Of a stretch of DNA of 6,977 bases, positions 1 through 6,844 are shown one piece after another. The DNA lies in the NCBI GenBank assembly GCA_031359995.1, contig JANMAT010000205.1:1-6977 (forward strand). The letters are read 5' to 3'. The translations under genes were made by a program, and so were the position numbers. The stretch is from JANMAT01 sp031359995. Lineage in GTDB: Bacteria > Actinomycetota > Acidimicrobiia > Acidimicrobiales > Ilumatobacteraceae. Every line of letters begins with the position of its first letter. Positions within the stretch are counted from its first letter, which is position 1. The notes under the pieces were generated by a model. The model did not search any database. It was not told where the DNA came from and was given only the letters and a program-made list of their open reading frames with translations.

Positions 1-245
1 GTCCGCAGTCACCGTCGTGCTACGTCGCTTTGCAAGTCGAGGGCTTCCTGTCGGCGTCCATGGCCCATCCGCCGTCGTCCACGCCAGGGGTTCCTTCCGA
101 TTGCAGTCCTCGAGAAGCCGCAACCCTGATCGTACCCCTGGCACCGAACGCGGATCACCCCATCCCCATCGCTACGCGCGAAGCCAGCAAACTAGAATGT
201 CGGGCGGAGCGCACCGCGGAATCGGCGGAATCGAAGGCGGAGGAA
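1..245. other. Leader region without a convincing gene
   Basis: An open frame continues upstream of the TetR gene to a TTG at position 30. Its translation is rich in Pro, Ser, Ala and Arg, has no domain character, and would give a TetR protein with an unusual 72-residue leader. I read it as non-coding or as the end of something lying to the left. I see no tRNA, no strong sigma-70 type promoter and no clear palindromic operator. The promoter and operator of the regulator should lie here but cannot be pinned down by eye. Confidence 0.4.
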
Positions 246-872
246 ATGCCCCCCAAAAAGCTGAGGACGAGCGAGCTTGAGCAACAAATGCTGCGATCTG
301 CGCTCGAGATAATTCGGAGCGACGAGCAGCGGTTGACGGCCCGGACTGTCGCTGCGGCGGCAGGAACCTCGACCGGTGCTTTGTATGAGCGTTTTGGCGA
401 TAAGGCCGGGCTGATTAAGGCTGTCTTTCATGAGGGCTTCCGGCAATGCGCAGCTCAGGTTGAAGCGCTACCTACCACGAGCGACGCTCGCCACGACATT
501 GTCGCACTTCTACAGGTAACACGAACGTTCTCGAAGGCGAACCCGATGCTGTGGAAGATCATGTTCGGGCAGCCCTTCACCGAGTTTCAGCCCACCGCGA
601 CCGACTACACGGCGGCCATGGACATCTACGCGATCGTGCTCGCACGAGTCGACCGACTTTTGGCGGAAGCGGGCCGAACGACGAACCACATGGACGTGGC
701 TCGTGTCCTCATCGCAACCAGTCGTGGACTTATCGACGCCGAACTCGATGGAATCCTCGGGGCGAGCCAAAGGAGCAACGACAGGCGCTGGAACCTTGCA
801 ATCGATACTCTTCTCGACGGGCTCACCAACGGACCGGTCACGACACGGCAGCACAATCGGGCAAGCCGATGA
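246..872 (+). CDS. TetR/AcrR-family transcriptional repressor
   Basis: Encodes a 208-residue cytoplasmic DNA-binding protein of the usual TetR length. A lysine-rich start (MPPKKLRTSE) is followed by a TetR N-terminal helix-turn-helix at about residues 11-60. The recognition part reads TARTVAAAAGTSTGALYERF and then GDKAGLIKAVF, which is the classic TetR pattern. The ligand-binding half contains NPMLWKIMFGQPF, resembling the 'NP-LW-IMF' segment of TetR proteins with a WHG-type C-terminal domain (family knowledge, approximate). The ATG at 246 is chosen because the TetR domain begins there; GAAGG at 233-237 gives a good Shine-Dalgarno distance, and GGAGGA at 239-244 lies closer. A longer in-frame start at 30 is possible but looks artificial. 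Ligand and targets are unknown. TetR genes usually regulate a neighbour, but here the downstream neighbour has been disrupted by an insertion sequence. Confidence 0.9.
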   Translation: MPPKKLRTSELEQQMLRSALEIIRSDEQRLTARTVAAAAGTSTGALYERFGDKAGLIKAVFHEGFRQCAAQVEALPTTSDARHDIVALLQVTRTFSKANPMLWKIMFGQPFTEFQPTATDYTAAMDIYAIVLARVDRLLAEAGRTTNHMDVARVLIATSRGLIDAELDGILGASQRSNDRRWNLAIDTLLDGLTNGPVTTRQHNRASR

Positions 873-902
873 TCCTCCTTCGACACTTGAGGTGACGTGG
901 TC

Positions 903-980
903 GTGAACGAACAGGTTGCCAGCGCGTCGGGGCGTCGAGTGCTCGCCCGGGACCGCCGCTGGCCGGACTTCGCGGGTTGA
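903..980 (+). pseudogene. Possible 5' fragment of a gene cut by the insertion sequence
   Basis: A GTG at 903 is preceded by a good Shine-Dalgarno, GAGGTGA at 889-895, with a 7-base spacer. It opens a 25-codon frame beginning VNEQVASASGRRVLAR and ending in TGA at 978-980. It starts 30 bases after the TetR stop on the same strand, so it could have been the second gene of a TetR operon. The last six codons lie inside the left inverted repeat of the insertion sequence, so the natural C-terminus would have been lost. The fragment is too short to assign a family. It could equally be a chance frame. Confidence 0.25.
963..979 (+). repeat. Left terminal inverted repeat of the IS
   Basis: CCGGACTTCGCGGGTTG reads as the reverse complement of 2883-2900 apart from one extra G in the right copy (nine matching bases, a one-base gap, then eight). 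A match of this length between two ~100-bp flanks of a transposase gene is very unlikely by chance. Confidence 0.65.
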
Positions 981-1104
981 GGCCGGATCTTGAGGCTTGC
1001 GAGGCTGTGAGCTGGGGAAACAGTTTCAGGATCGCAGTTTGAACGAGGAATGTAGGGGCGACAAATAGTCGACGTAGGTGACGTATTCGCATACAGTCGG
1101 CTGT

Positions 1105-2805
1105 GTGTACGTGAAGATGTCGGTCCGACGCCGTGGGGACACGGAGTACCGCTATCTGCAGCTCGTCGAAGCGGTCCGGGTCGGATCGAAAGTGACCCAG
1201 CGGACGCTGCTGCGCCTCGGTGAGGTGACCGAACTGCGCGAGTCGGGGCAGTTGGACCGGATCATCTCCGCCCTGCAGCAACACGCCGCGGACACGTGGC
1301 TGGCGTCCAAGGACCTGGTTGCTGACGGCGCCCCCGGGTTCGGGGCCGTCGCCGCGGTGTGGACCGTGTTCCAACGCCTCGGGCTCGACACGGTGTTGAG
1401 CGGCGCCCGGAAGAACTCGACGCATCTGGCGGACTCGGTGTTCGTGATGATCGCCAACCGGCTGATCTCGCCGTGGTCGAAACGACGCACGATCACCGAA
1501 TGGCTCGACGCCGACGTGCAACTCCCGCCCGCCATGGCTGTGCCCTCGCTCGATCAGTTGTATCGAGCGGTCGACGCCGTCGCCGAGCTGAAACCTGTCA
1601 TCGAGCAACACCTGTATGGGCAAGTGATCACGCTGCTCGGCTTGGATCTGCGGCTGTGTTGCGATGACTTGACGTCGACCTGTTTCGAGACCGCCACCGC
1701 CGCAGGTGACAAGCTCCCGTCGGCACGGTTCGGCTACTCGCGTGACAGACGTCCCGACCGGCCCCAAGTGATGATCGGGTTGTTGATCACCGCCGAAGGT
1801 GTTCCGATCGCCCATCACGTATTCCCCGGCAACACCAACGACGCCTCCACCCTGCCCGCGGTGCTCACCGATCTGCAGTCCAGGTTCGGGATCGGCAAGA
1901 TCGCGGTCGTCGCCGACCGCGGCCTGATCAGCGAACACAACCTCGCCGAAGTCGCCGCGGCCGGGTTCGACCACGTCCTGGCGACCCGCTTGCATCGCGA
2001 CGACGACGTCGAAACGGTGCTCGCCGAGGCAGCCCAGGAATCGGCGGTGTGGGTGCCAGCAGTCGGCGGGCGCAGCGCCTGTGACATCGCCCACGACGGC
2101 CGCCGTTACGTCGTGATCGACTCACCCGCCCGGCATCGCCGTGACGATGCTCGACGCGAACAACTTCTCGCCCGGGTCGAGGATAAGCTCATCGCGCTGG
2201 GCGAACGGGTCCGATCCAAGAAGCTGACCGACTCCGCCAAGATCGGTGCTGCAGCGGACCGGATCCTGCGGGACTCCGGGGTGGCACGTTGTTTCAAAAC
2301 GTCGATCGTGGCTGGCCAGTTCACTTGGCGATACGACCAAGACGCCCTCGACTACGAACAACGACTCCTCGCCGGCCGCTACGTCGTCACCACCTCGTTG
2401 TCCACCAGCCAGGCGTCCACCGCCCAGGTCGTGGGCCACTACCAAAGCCTCGCCAACGTTGAACGCCGGTTCCGGGTGATGAAGGACTTTTTGGGACTCC
2501 GCCCCGTGTTCCACTGGACCGAGAACCGGGTCCGTGGCCACATCGCGATCTGCATGCTCGCCGCAGTAATCGAAGCCATCATCGCCAACCAACTCGCAGC
2601 TGCCGATATCCGCGACCCCGACCTACCCGACCAGACCATCAGCGCCCGCCGGGCCCTGGCCGAGCTGAACCGGATCCGCGTCCATCACCTCCAAGCCGGC
2701 GACCACCAACCCCGAGTAATCACCCGCCGCAACCCCTTGCAAGCGTCGATCTGCGCCGCGCTCCAGATCATCACCACCACCTGGGACCACGCCACGGTCA
2801 CCTGA
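1105..2805 (+). CDS. IS1634-family (IS4-related) DDE transposase
   Basis: Catalyses cut-and-paste movement of the surrounding insertion sequence. The N-terminus (VYVKMSVRRR..YRYLQLVEAVRVGSK..QRTLLRLGEV) is the characteristic opening of IS1634-group transposases. Catalytic residues, numbered from the GTG at 1105, are visible: first Asp 187 in CCDDLTSTCFE; second Asp 271 in VVADRGL; and Glu 453 in the block YQSLANVERRFRVMK, where the Y-E-K spacing of the IS4 signature ends at Lys 460. The segment GLLITAEGVPIAHHVFPGN before the second Asp is also typical. At about 567 residues it is full length with no frameshift, so probably functional. The start is uncertain: GTG 1105 gives the family-like beginning, GTG 1078 adds nine residues, and ATG 1117 is also in frame. 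None has a strong ribosome-binding site. Confidence 0.92.
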   Translation: MYVKMSVRRRGDTEYRYLQLVEAVRVGSKVTQRTLLRLGEVTELRESGQLDRIISALQQHAADTWLASKDLVADGAPGFGAVAAVWTVFQRLGLDTVLSGARKNSTHLADSVFVMIANRLISPWSKRRTITEWLDADVQLPPAMAVPSLDQLYRAVDAVAELKPVIEQHLYGQVITLLGLDLRLCCDDLTSTCFETATAAGDKLPSARFGYSRDRRPDRPQVMIGLLITAEGVPIAHHVFPGNTNDASTLPAVLTDLQSRFGIGKIAVVADRGLISEHNLAEVAAAGFDHVLATRLHRDDDVETVLAEAAQESAVWVPAVGGRSACDIAHDGRRYVVIDSPARHRRDDARREQLLARVEDKLIALGERVRSKKLTDSAKIGAAADRILRDSGVARCFKTSIVAGQFTWRYDQDALDYEQRLLAGRYVVTTSLSTSQASTAQVVGHYQSLANVERRFRVMKDFLGLRPVFHWTENRVRGHIAICMLAAVIEAIIANQLAAADIRDPDLPDQTISARRALAELNRIRVHHLQAGDHQPRVITRRNPLQASICAALQIITTTWDHATVT

Positions 2806-2848
2806 CCCGAAAACCGGGATCAACAACAAATGTAGGGGAAACACCCCT
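2806..2848 (+). terminator. Weak hairpins after the transposase stop
   Basis: Two short stem-loops follow the TGA: CCCG/CGGG around AAAAC at 2806-2818, and AGGGG/CCCCT around AAACA at 2834-2848. Neither has a T-run. They might limit read-through out of the insertion sequence, but the stems are only 4-5 bp. Confidence 0.2.
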
Positions 2849-2882
2849 CAACCGCGCACCTGCCGACCAGGTGAAACACGAA

Positions 2883-2900
2883 CAACCCGCCGAAGTCCGG
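2883..2900 (-). repeat. Right terminal inverted repeat of the IS
   Basis: CAACCCGCCGAAGTCCGG is the complement of the left repeat at 963-979 with one inserted base. The old recombinase coding frame continues directly after it at 2901. Confidence 0.65.
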
Positions 2901-2936
2901 ACCGTCACCCAACCGTGGCCGGAGCGTGCGTCGTGA
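2901..2936 (+). pseudogene. 3' remnant of an older ritA-type tyrosine recombinase
   Basis: The frame reads TVTQPWPERAS and then TGA at 2934-2936. The intact RitA of the element further right ends RELAQPWPGGAR, stop. Both share QPWP followed by exactly four residues, and both have a TGA that overlaps the next gene's start codon (GTGA here, ATGA there). Gene order and spacing also match, so I read this as the last eleven codons of a divergent ritA. Everything upstream is replaced by the insertion sequence, and no N-terminal part is recognisable left of it. The fragment is very short, so the call rests on the junction match more than on similarity. Confidence 0.55.
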
Positions 2937-3730
2937 GCGCGCTTGCGCAGCCGGCCGGTGACTATCTGGCGGTGCGCCGCGCCTTGGGTTACAAGCTGGA
3001 AGCCGACGGGCGGCTGTTGGAGATGTTCGTCGCCGATCTCGACGCGCACGGCATCGATGTCGTCACCGTCGCCGCTGCGGTCGCGTGGGCGACCAGCACC
3101 ACTCGACAGGACAACGGTGCTCGCCGGCTGACCCCGATCCGAGGGTTCGCCCGTTACCTGCAAGCGCTCGACCCTGGCCACCAGGTTCCCCCGATCGGGA
3201 TCCTGCCGGCACGACGGACGCGGCCGGTCCCGCACCTCTACACCGACACCGAGATCGCCGCGCTGATGGACGGGGCACGACGGCTCGATCCGCCGCTGTG
3301 CGCCGCGACCGTCGAGACCGTCATCGGGTTGTTGTCGGTCACCGGGATGCGGGTCGGGGAAGTCCTGCGGTTGAACACCGTCGATGTCGACACCGACGCC
3401 GGGGTGCTCACCGTGTGGCTCTCCAAGTTCAACAAGAGCCGCTGCGTCCCTCTCGCTGCGTCCACGCTTGGCGCGCTCGACCGCTACCTCGAGACCCGAC
3501 GACAACACGTTCCACACCCGGCCACCAACGCACTGTTCGTGAACGTCGCCGGAACCCGACTCGCCTACCCGTCGCTGCTCGCTACGTTCCACCACCTGGT
3601 CGACATCAGCGAGATCTCGACCGGCAAGCAGCCCCCGAGGATCCACGATTATGCCGACCTTTGCGTTATCCCGAGGTGGCGGCGTCGTGGCTGCTCAGGA
3701 GGGGTGACGAAGCTCGGTTTGTCGGCATAG
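2933..3730 (+). pseudogene. Older ritB-type tyrosine recombinase, truncated by the RIT insertion
   Basis: From the GTG at 2933 (GGAG at 2921-2924 as ribosome-binding site) the protein aligns from its first residues with the intact RitB: MSAL.., DYL-VRRALGYKLE, RGFARYLQ, VPP, DGAR-L-PPL, then box I at TGMRVGE (Arg 140) and the beta-hairpin Lys 165 in SKFNKSR. Native sequence ends at PPRIHD, residues 234-239: His 238 is the first His of the HxLRH box, and the RIT terminus begins at 3647. The last residues, about 240-265, are encoded by the RIT end and stop at TAG 3728-3730. Box II Arg, the second catalytic His and the nucleophilic Tyr are all lost, so it cannot catalyse recombination. The N-terminal core-binding domain is intact and might still bind DNA if expressed. 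The 3' part presumably continues beyond the window. A GTG at 2915 is an alternative start. Confidence 0.85.
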
Positions 3731-3732
3731 TC
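3647..3732 (+). repeat. Left end of the RIT element with three short sub-repeats
   Basis: Contains GATTATGCCGAC at the terminus. TATGCCGA occurs at 3650-3657, a one-mismatch copy TATCCCGA at 3667-3674, and an inverted copy TCGGCATA at 3722-3729. The offsets from the terminus (3, 20, and 75 inverted) are the same as at the other end. These are likely recombinase-binding sites (inference). The inverted copy carries the TAG that ends the truncated recombinase on the plus strand; the TGA of ritC begins on the next base on the minus strand. Confidence 0.8.
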
Positions 3733-4720
3733 ACAGGGCTTCGAGGAAGGCGAGGAGCGGGTCGGGGGGTCGGTAGCGGCCGGGCTTGGCTGTGAGTGGT
3801 GTGGTGCGGTCGATGGCTCGCTGCTTGTGGGTCATGTCGGCGTGGAGGTAGATGTTGGTGGTGGCGATCTGCTCGTGGCCGAGCCAGAGGGCGATGACGG
3901 TGATGTCGTTGCCGGCGAGGAGGAGCCGCATTGCTGCCGTGTGGCGCAGCGTGTGCATTGTGACCCGTTTGGCCCCGATCGAGGGGCAGGTCGTGGTGGC
4001 GAGGGCGACGTGGTGAGCGAGGCGTCGTTCGATGGCGTCGGGGCTGAGGCGCTGTCCGGTTCTGGTCGGGAACACGGGGTCGGTCGGCGTGCCGGCGCGT
4101 TCGGCAAGCCAGGCCTTGAGGATCGTTCGAGTTGCCGGGACGAGGGGTGTGCGTCGTTCCTTGCGGCCCTTGCCGATGGTGTGCACGTTCGCTCCGGTGG
4201 TCAGGGTCACGTCATGGCGGTCGAGACCTGCGAGCTCTGAGATGCGCAGACCGGTCTGGATGGTGGTGGCGAACATGGCGTGATCGCGGCGTCCGCTCCA
4301 GCGGGACTGGTCGCACACGCCGAGCAGCGCGTCGACTTCGTTGTCGGTCAGGTAGGTGACGAGGTTGCGCTGGGTTCGCTTTGAGGGGATGGCAAGTACT
4401 CGCTGAATGGTCCCGGCGTGTTCGGGGTGGTGGAGCGCGAGGTAGCCGAACAGCGAGTGGATCGCGGCGAGACGGTTGTTCCGGGTGGTGACGCTGTTGT
4501 GCCGGTCGCGCTCGAGGTGGTCCAAGAACGCGGCGATGAGCGGCGCGTCGAGATCGGTGATGTCGAGGGCGCTTGGGTTCTTGCCGGTTCGTTCGCAGAC
4601 GAAGGCGAGCAGGAGGCGCAGGCCGGTCTTGTAGGCGGCGACCGTGTTGGGGCTTGCGTCGCGCTGGCCGATCAGCCGGTCGGTGAAGAAGGCCTGGAGT
4701 GCAGGGGCGAGCGCGCTCAT
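3731..4720 (-). CDS. ritC: Tyrosine recombinase RitC of the RIT element
   Basis: A 329-residue site-specific recombinase, third gene of the trio. The N-terminal SAM-like core-binding domain covers about residues 5-110 (ASPNTVAAYKTGLRLLLAF.., RNNRLAAIHSLFGYL). The catalytic domain has Arg 159 in TGLRISELAGL, Lys 184 in GKGRKERR, the box II HTLRHTAA (His 256, Arg 259), His 282 in WLGHEQIATTNIY and the nucleophile Tyr 291. This is the Xer-like pattern, complete. Its ATG overlaps the ritB stop (ATGA), indicating translational coupling. Its stop lies at the edge of the inverted sub-repeat of the element end, leaving only 84 bp to the terminus. By analogy it acts on the element ends together with RitA and RitB; its individual task is unknown. 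Confidence 0.9.
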   Translation of the reverse strand: MSALAPALQAFFTDRLIGQRDASPNTVAAYKTGLRLLLAFVCERTGKNPSALDITDLDAPLIAAFLDHLERDRHNSVTTRNNRLAAIHSLFGYLALHHPEHAGTIQRVLAIPSKRTQRNLVTYLTDNEVDALLGVCDQSRWSGRRDHAMFATTIQTGLRISELAGLDRHDVTLTTGANVHTIGKGRKERRTPLVPATRTILKAWLAERAGTPTDPVFPTRTGQRLSPDAIERRLAHHVALATTTCPSIGAKRVTMHTLRHTAAMRLLLAGNDITVIALWLGHEQIATTNIYLHADMTHKQRAIDRTTPLTAKPGRYRPPDPLLAFLEAL

Positions 4721-4722
4721 CG
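4711..4722 (-). repeat. Junction repeat at the ritB/ritC overlap
   Basis: GCGCGCTCATCG (plus strand) covers the ATGA overlap and is identical to 5628-5639 at the ritA/ritB overlap. Each copy encodes the start MSAL of the downstream protein. The old operon shows the related GTGAGCGCGC at 2933-2942. Confidence 0.7.
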
Positions 4723-5637
4723 TGGGGCTCCGAAGCGGGCGTGGAGCCGTTCGGCGGCGAGGGCCATCAGCTCGGGTGAGGCCGACAGATACCAGTAGGT
4801 GTCGGCGGGGCTGACATGTCCGAGGTAGGTCGACAGCACCGCGATGTGCTCATCGACGCGGACACCGTTGCGGTGCCAGTCGATGAGGGTGCGGACCGCG
4901 AAGCTGTGCCTCAGCTGGTGGGGGGTGGGACGTGCCGTCGCGCTGCGCAGCCCCATGGTGGTGGTGATCTGCCTGAGGACCTTGGCCACGTCGCTGCGGT
5001 CGAGCCTCGTGCCGGTGCCGGAGACGAAGAACGTCGTCGAGCGGGTCGTTGGGCAGAGGTGGTCGCGTTCGGTGGCGTAGGCCCGCAGGGCCGCGGTGGT
5101 CGTCGGGTGCAGCGGCACCAGTCGTGGGCGGTCGAACTTGGTGTGGTGGATGGTGATGACGCCGGTGGCGAAGTCGACGTCGTCTCGGCCGAGGCCGACG
5201 GCCTCGCCCACGCGCATGCCCGACACTGCGAGCAGCCCGAGGAGCGCCTCGTAGCCGGCCGCTCGCAGCGGCGGTTGCAGCGCCCGGGCGCCGTCGAGGA
5301 GTCCGACGATGTCCTCGGCGGACCACAGGTAGGGAGCAGGACGGTGGCGGCGGGCGGGGAACACCGCTGTGGGCGGCACCTCGGTGGCCGGCTCGATGGT
5401 CTGCAGGTAGCGGGCGAAGCCGCGAGCGCTGGTGAGGCGCGCCGCCCAGTGGGCGGGGCGGGCGTGCGCGGGCAGGCGAGCCCAAGAGATCGCCAGCTCG
5501 GTGGTGAGCGTCGAAGATCCGGCGGCTTCCAGGTAGGCCACCAGTTGTGGCAGGAGGCTGCCGGCCCGCTCGAGCTTGTAGCCCAGGGCGCGGCGCAGCC
5601 GGAGGTAGTCCTCGACGTGACCCGACAGCGCGCTCAT
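4717..5637 (-). CDS. ritB: Tyrosine recombinase RitB of the RIT element
   Basis: A 306-residue recombinase, middle gene of the trio. The N-terminal core-binding domain is marked by DYLRLRRALGYKLE (residues 10-23) and ARGFARYLQ (71-79). The catalytic domain carries Arg 142 in SGMRVGEAVGL, Lys 167 in TKFDRPR, box II HQLRHSFAVRT (His 240, Arg 243), His 274 in YLGHVSPADT and Tyr 283 in YWYLSAS, nine residues after the His as usual; Tyr 281 is a less likely nucleophile. The ATG overlaps the ritA stop and the stop overlaps the ritC start, so the gene is embedded in one translationally coupled operon. It is clearly homologous along its length to the truncated gene at 2933-3646, which shows that a second, diverged RIT-type operon once existed here. 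Confidence 0.91.
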   Translation of the reverse strand: MSALSGHVEDYLRLRRALGYKLERAGSLLPQLVAYLEAAGSSTLTTELAISWARLPAHARPAHWAARLTSARGFARYLQTIEPATEVPPTAVFPARRHRPAPYLWSAEDIVGLLDGARALQPPLRAAGYEALLGLLAVSGMRVGEAVGLGRDDVDFATGVITIHHTKFDRPRLVPLHPTTTAALRAYATERDHLCPTTRSTTFFVSGTGTRLDRSDVAKVLRQITTTMGLRSATARPTPHQLRHSFAVRTLIDWHRNGVRVDEHIAVLSTYLGHVSPADTYWYLSASPELMALAAERLHARFGAPR

Positions 5638-5639
5638 CG
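5628..5639 (-). repeat. Junction repeat at the ritA/ritB overlap
   Basis: GCGCGCTCATCG on the plus strand, identical to the copy at 4711-4722, covers the stop of ritA and the start of ritB. Confidence 0.7.
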
Positions 5640-6839
5640 GGCGCCTCCGGGCCAGGGCTGGGCCAACTCGCGGAGCCGGTCGAGATCGACGCGTGCGTAG
5701 ATGGCGGTGGACTGCAGGCTCCGATGGCGCAGCACCTGCGCGATCTGGGGCAGCGGGACGCGGGCGGCGACCATCTCACAGGCGGCGGTGTGGCGCAGGC
5801 GGTGCGCGCCCACCTCGGGCAGCCCCGCCCGGCGACAGGCTCGCCGCACCGTCGACGCGACCGTGCCCGCCGCCATCGGCGCGAACGGTGCCCTCGCCCG
5901 GAGGAACACCTCGCGCCGGTGGCTCACGGGACGGCCGCGCCTCAGGTAGGCGGCGATGGCCTCGCCGACGTCGCAGGGCAGCGGCAACCGGTCCCGCCGA
6001 CCGCCCTTGCCCACCACAACGAGTTCGCCGACCCGCCAGTCGATGTCGTCCAGCCTCAAGCTGGCGACCTCACCACGACGCAGCCCGAGGCGCAGCAGCG
6101 TGACGATCAGCGCGTAGTCGCGCCGACCAATCGCCGTGCGGCGATCGCACGACGCGAGAAGCGCGTCGGCGTCGTGCTTGGCGATCCCGCTGGGCAGCGA
6201 CGAGCGCCGACGGCCGGTGATCGGCAGCGCCGCCTCGGACAGATCACGGTCGATCAAGCCCTCGAGGAAGCAGAAGCGGAGCAAGGCACGCAGGCTGGCC
6301 ACGTAGTTCTGCGTCGCGCTGACCGACACCACCGTCGACTCCCGCAGCACCGCTGCGGTCACCTCCGCCGGCGTCACCTCCGCGAGTCCGCAGGCAAGCC
6401 CGACCACGAACTTCCTCGCGCGGTCCACGTAGCCGCGCACGGTGCCCGCCACCAGACCACGCTCGGCCAGCAGATAGCGGCCGAAGGAATCCATGAGCTC
6501 CTCAGTCGGCGACGGTGCCACAGGCGCCGGGGCACGCACGACGCCGCGATCGCGCAACAGCTCGACGAGGCACGACAGGCCGGGCCGCGACAGCATGGCC
6601 TCGCGGCCTCTGGCACGCTGGCCGGCGAGGAAAGCATCGATGCCTACCTCGTCCAGGCCCTCGACCCCCGAGCCCCGCGCGTCGAGCCAACGGCTCAGCT
6701 GCGCCACCTGCCGCTGGAGGTTCACCGCCGACAGCCGTGAATACCCGCGCTCCTGCAGCCTCTCCCGGTATGCGTCAGCAAACGGACCCAACGGGCCCCC
6801 CACCAACACCCTGCTCACCCTGCTCGTCGTCCTCGCCAT
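5634..6839 (-). CDS. ritA: Tyrosine recombinase RitA of the RIT element
   Basis: First gene of the trio, 401 residues and the largest of the three. An N-terminal arm (MARTTSRVSRVLVGGPLGPFADAYRERL) precedes two SAM-like stretches at about residues 20-200, including QRQVAQLSRWLDARG and a core-binding part SFGRYLLAERGLVAGTVRGYV. The catalytic domain shows Arg 254 in LGLRRGEVASLRL, a Lys in VGKGGRRDRLPL, box II HRLRHTAA (His 346, Arg 349), an LRHRS motif providing the next His, and nucleophile Tyr 381 in AIYARVD. The ATG at 6839 is preferred because AGGAGA at 6845-6850 sits five bases upstream; a TTG at 6881 would add 14 serine-rich residues. The C-terminus LAQPWPGGAR matches the remnant before 2936. 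The gene starts about 140 bp inside the element end, so its promoter presumably lies within that end. Confidence 0.91.
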   Translation of the reverse strand: MARTTSRVSRVLVGGPLGPFADAYRERLQERGYSRLSAVNLQRQVAQLSRWLDARGSGVEGLDEVGIDAFLAGQRARGREAMLSRPGLSCLVELLRDRGVVRAPAPVAPSPTEELMDSFGRYLLAERGLVAGTVRGYVDRARKFVVGLACGLAEVTPAEVTAAVLRESTVVSVSATQNYVASLRALLRFCFLEGLIDRDLSEAALPITGRRRSSLPSGIAKHDADALLASCDRRTAIGRRDYALIVTLLRLGLRRGEVASLRLDDIDWRVGELVVVGKGGRRDRLPLPCDVGEAIAAYLRRGRPVSHRREVFLRARAPFAPMAAGTVASTVRRACRRAGLPEVGAHRLRHTAACEMVAARVPLPQIAQVLRHRSLQSTAIYARVDLDRLRELAQPWPGGAR

Positions 6840-6844
6840 GCCGG

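Larger units (their letters stand above)
963..2900 (+). mobile_element. IS1634-type insertion sequence (IS4-related), about 1.94 kb
   Basis: One complete DDE transposase gene is flanked by a 17/18-bp inverted repeat: CCGGACTTCGCGGGTTG at 963-979 and its complement, with one extra base, at 2883-2900. The ends lie about 140 bp before and 95 bp after the transposase gene, which suits the family. I find no convincing target-site duplication. IS1634-group elements are known for variable and sometimes very long duplications, so absence of a short one is not decisive; deletion next to the element is another explanation. To the right, coding sequence of an older recombinase operon resumes immediately. 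To the left, only a short unidentified frame remains. The exact termini are inferred from the repeat alone. Confidence 0.65.

Noticed and set aside
30..245. TTG at 30 as the TetR start (280 residues)
   Set aside because: It would add a 72-residue leader without domain character; the ATG at 246 has a ribosome-binding site and fits the family length.
838..2094. A 418-codon open frame on the minus strand across the TetR end and the transposase
   Set aside because: It lies antisense to the transposase, has no domain pattern and is rich in Arg, Gly, Asp and Gln, as expected for a shadow frame in GC-rich DNA.
1049..2838. Direct repeat AATGTAGGGG at 1049-1058 and 2829-2838 as a target-site duplication
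   Set aside because: No inverted repeat lies just inside these copies, and a longer inverted repeat lies outside them, so they are internal to the IS or coincidental.
950..2904. GGACCG at 950-955 and 2899-2904 as a 6-bp target duplication of the IS
   Set aside because: The right copy overlaps the inverted repeat while the left copy is seven bases away from its partner, so the geometry does not fit.
2798..3646. A 282-codon minus-strand frame and a 236-codon plus-strand frame (3085-3795)
   Set aside because: Both overlap the truncated ritB paralogue in other frames and show no recognisable family features.
5547..6740. A 397-codon open frame on the plus strand across ritA
   Set aside because: It is antisense to ritA, whose catalytic motifs are all present; the plus-strand product is low-complexity Arg/Ala/Gly/His.
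3731..6839. Phage integrase module or integron integrase
   Set aside because: Three overlapping co-oriented recombinases with no excisionase, phage genes, attC sites or cassettes, and with inverted termini, fit a RIT element better.
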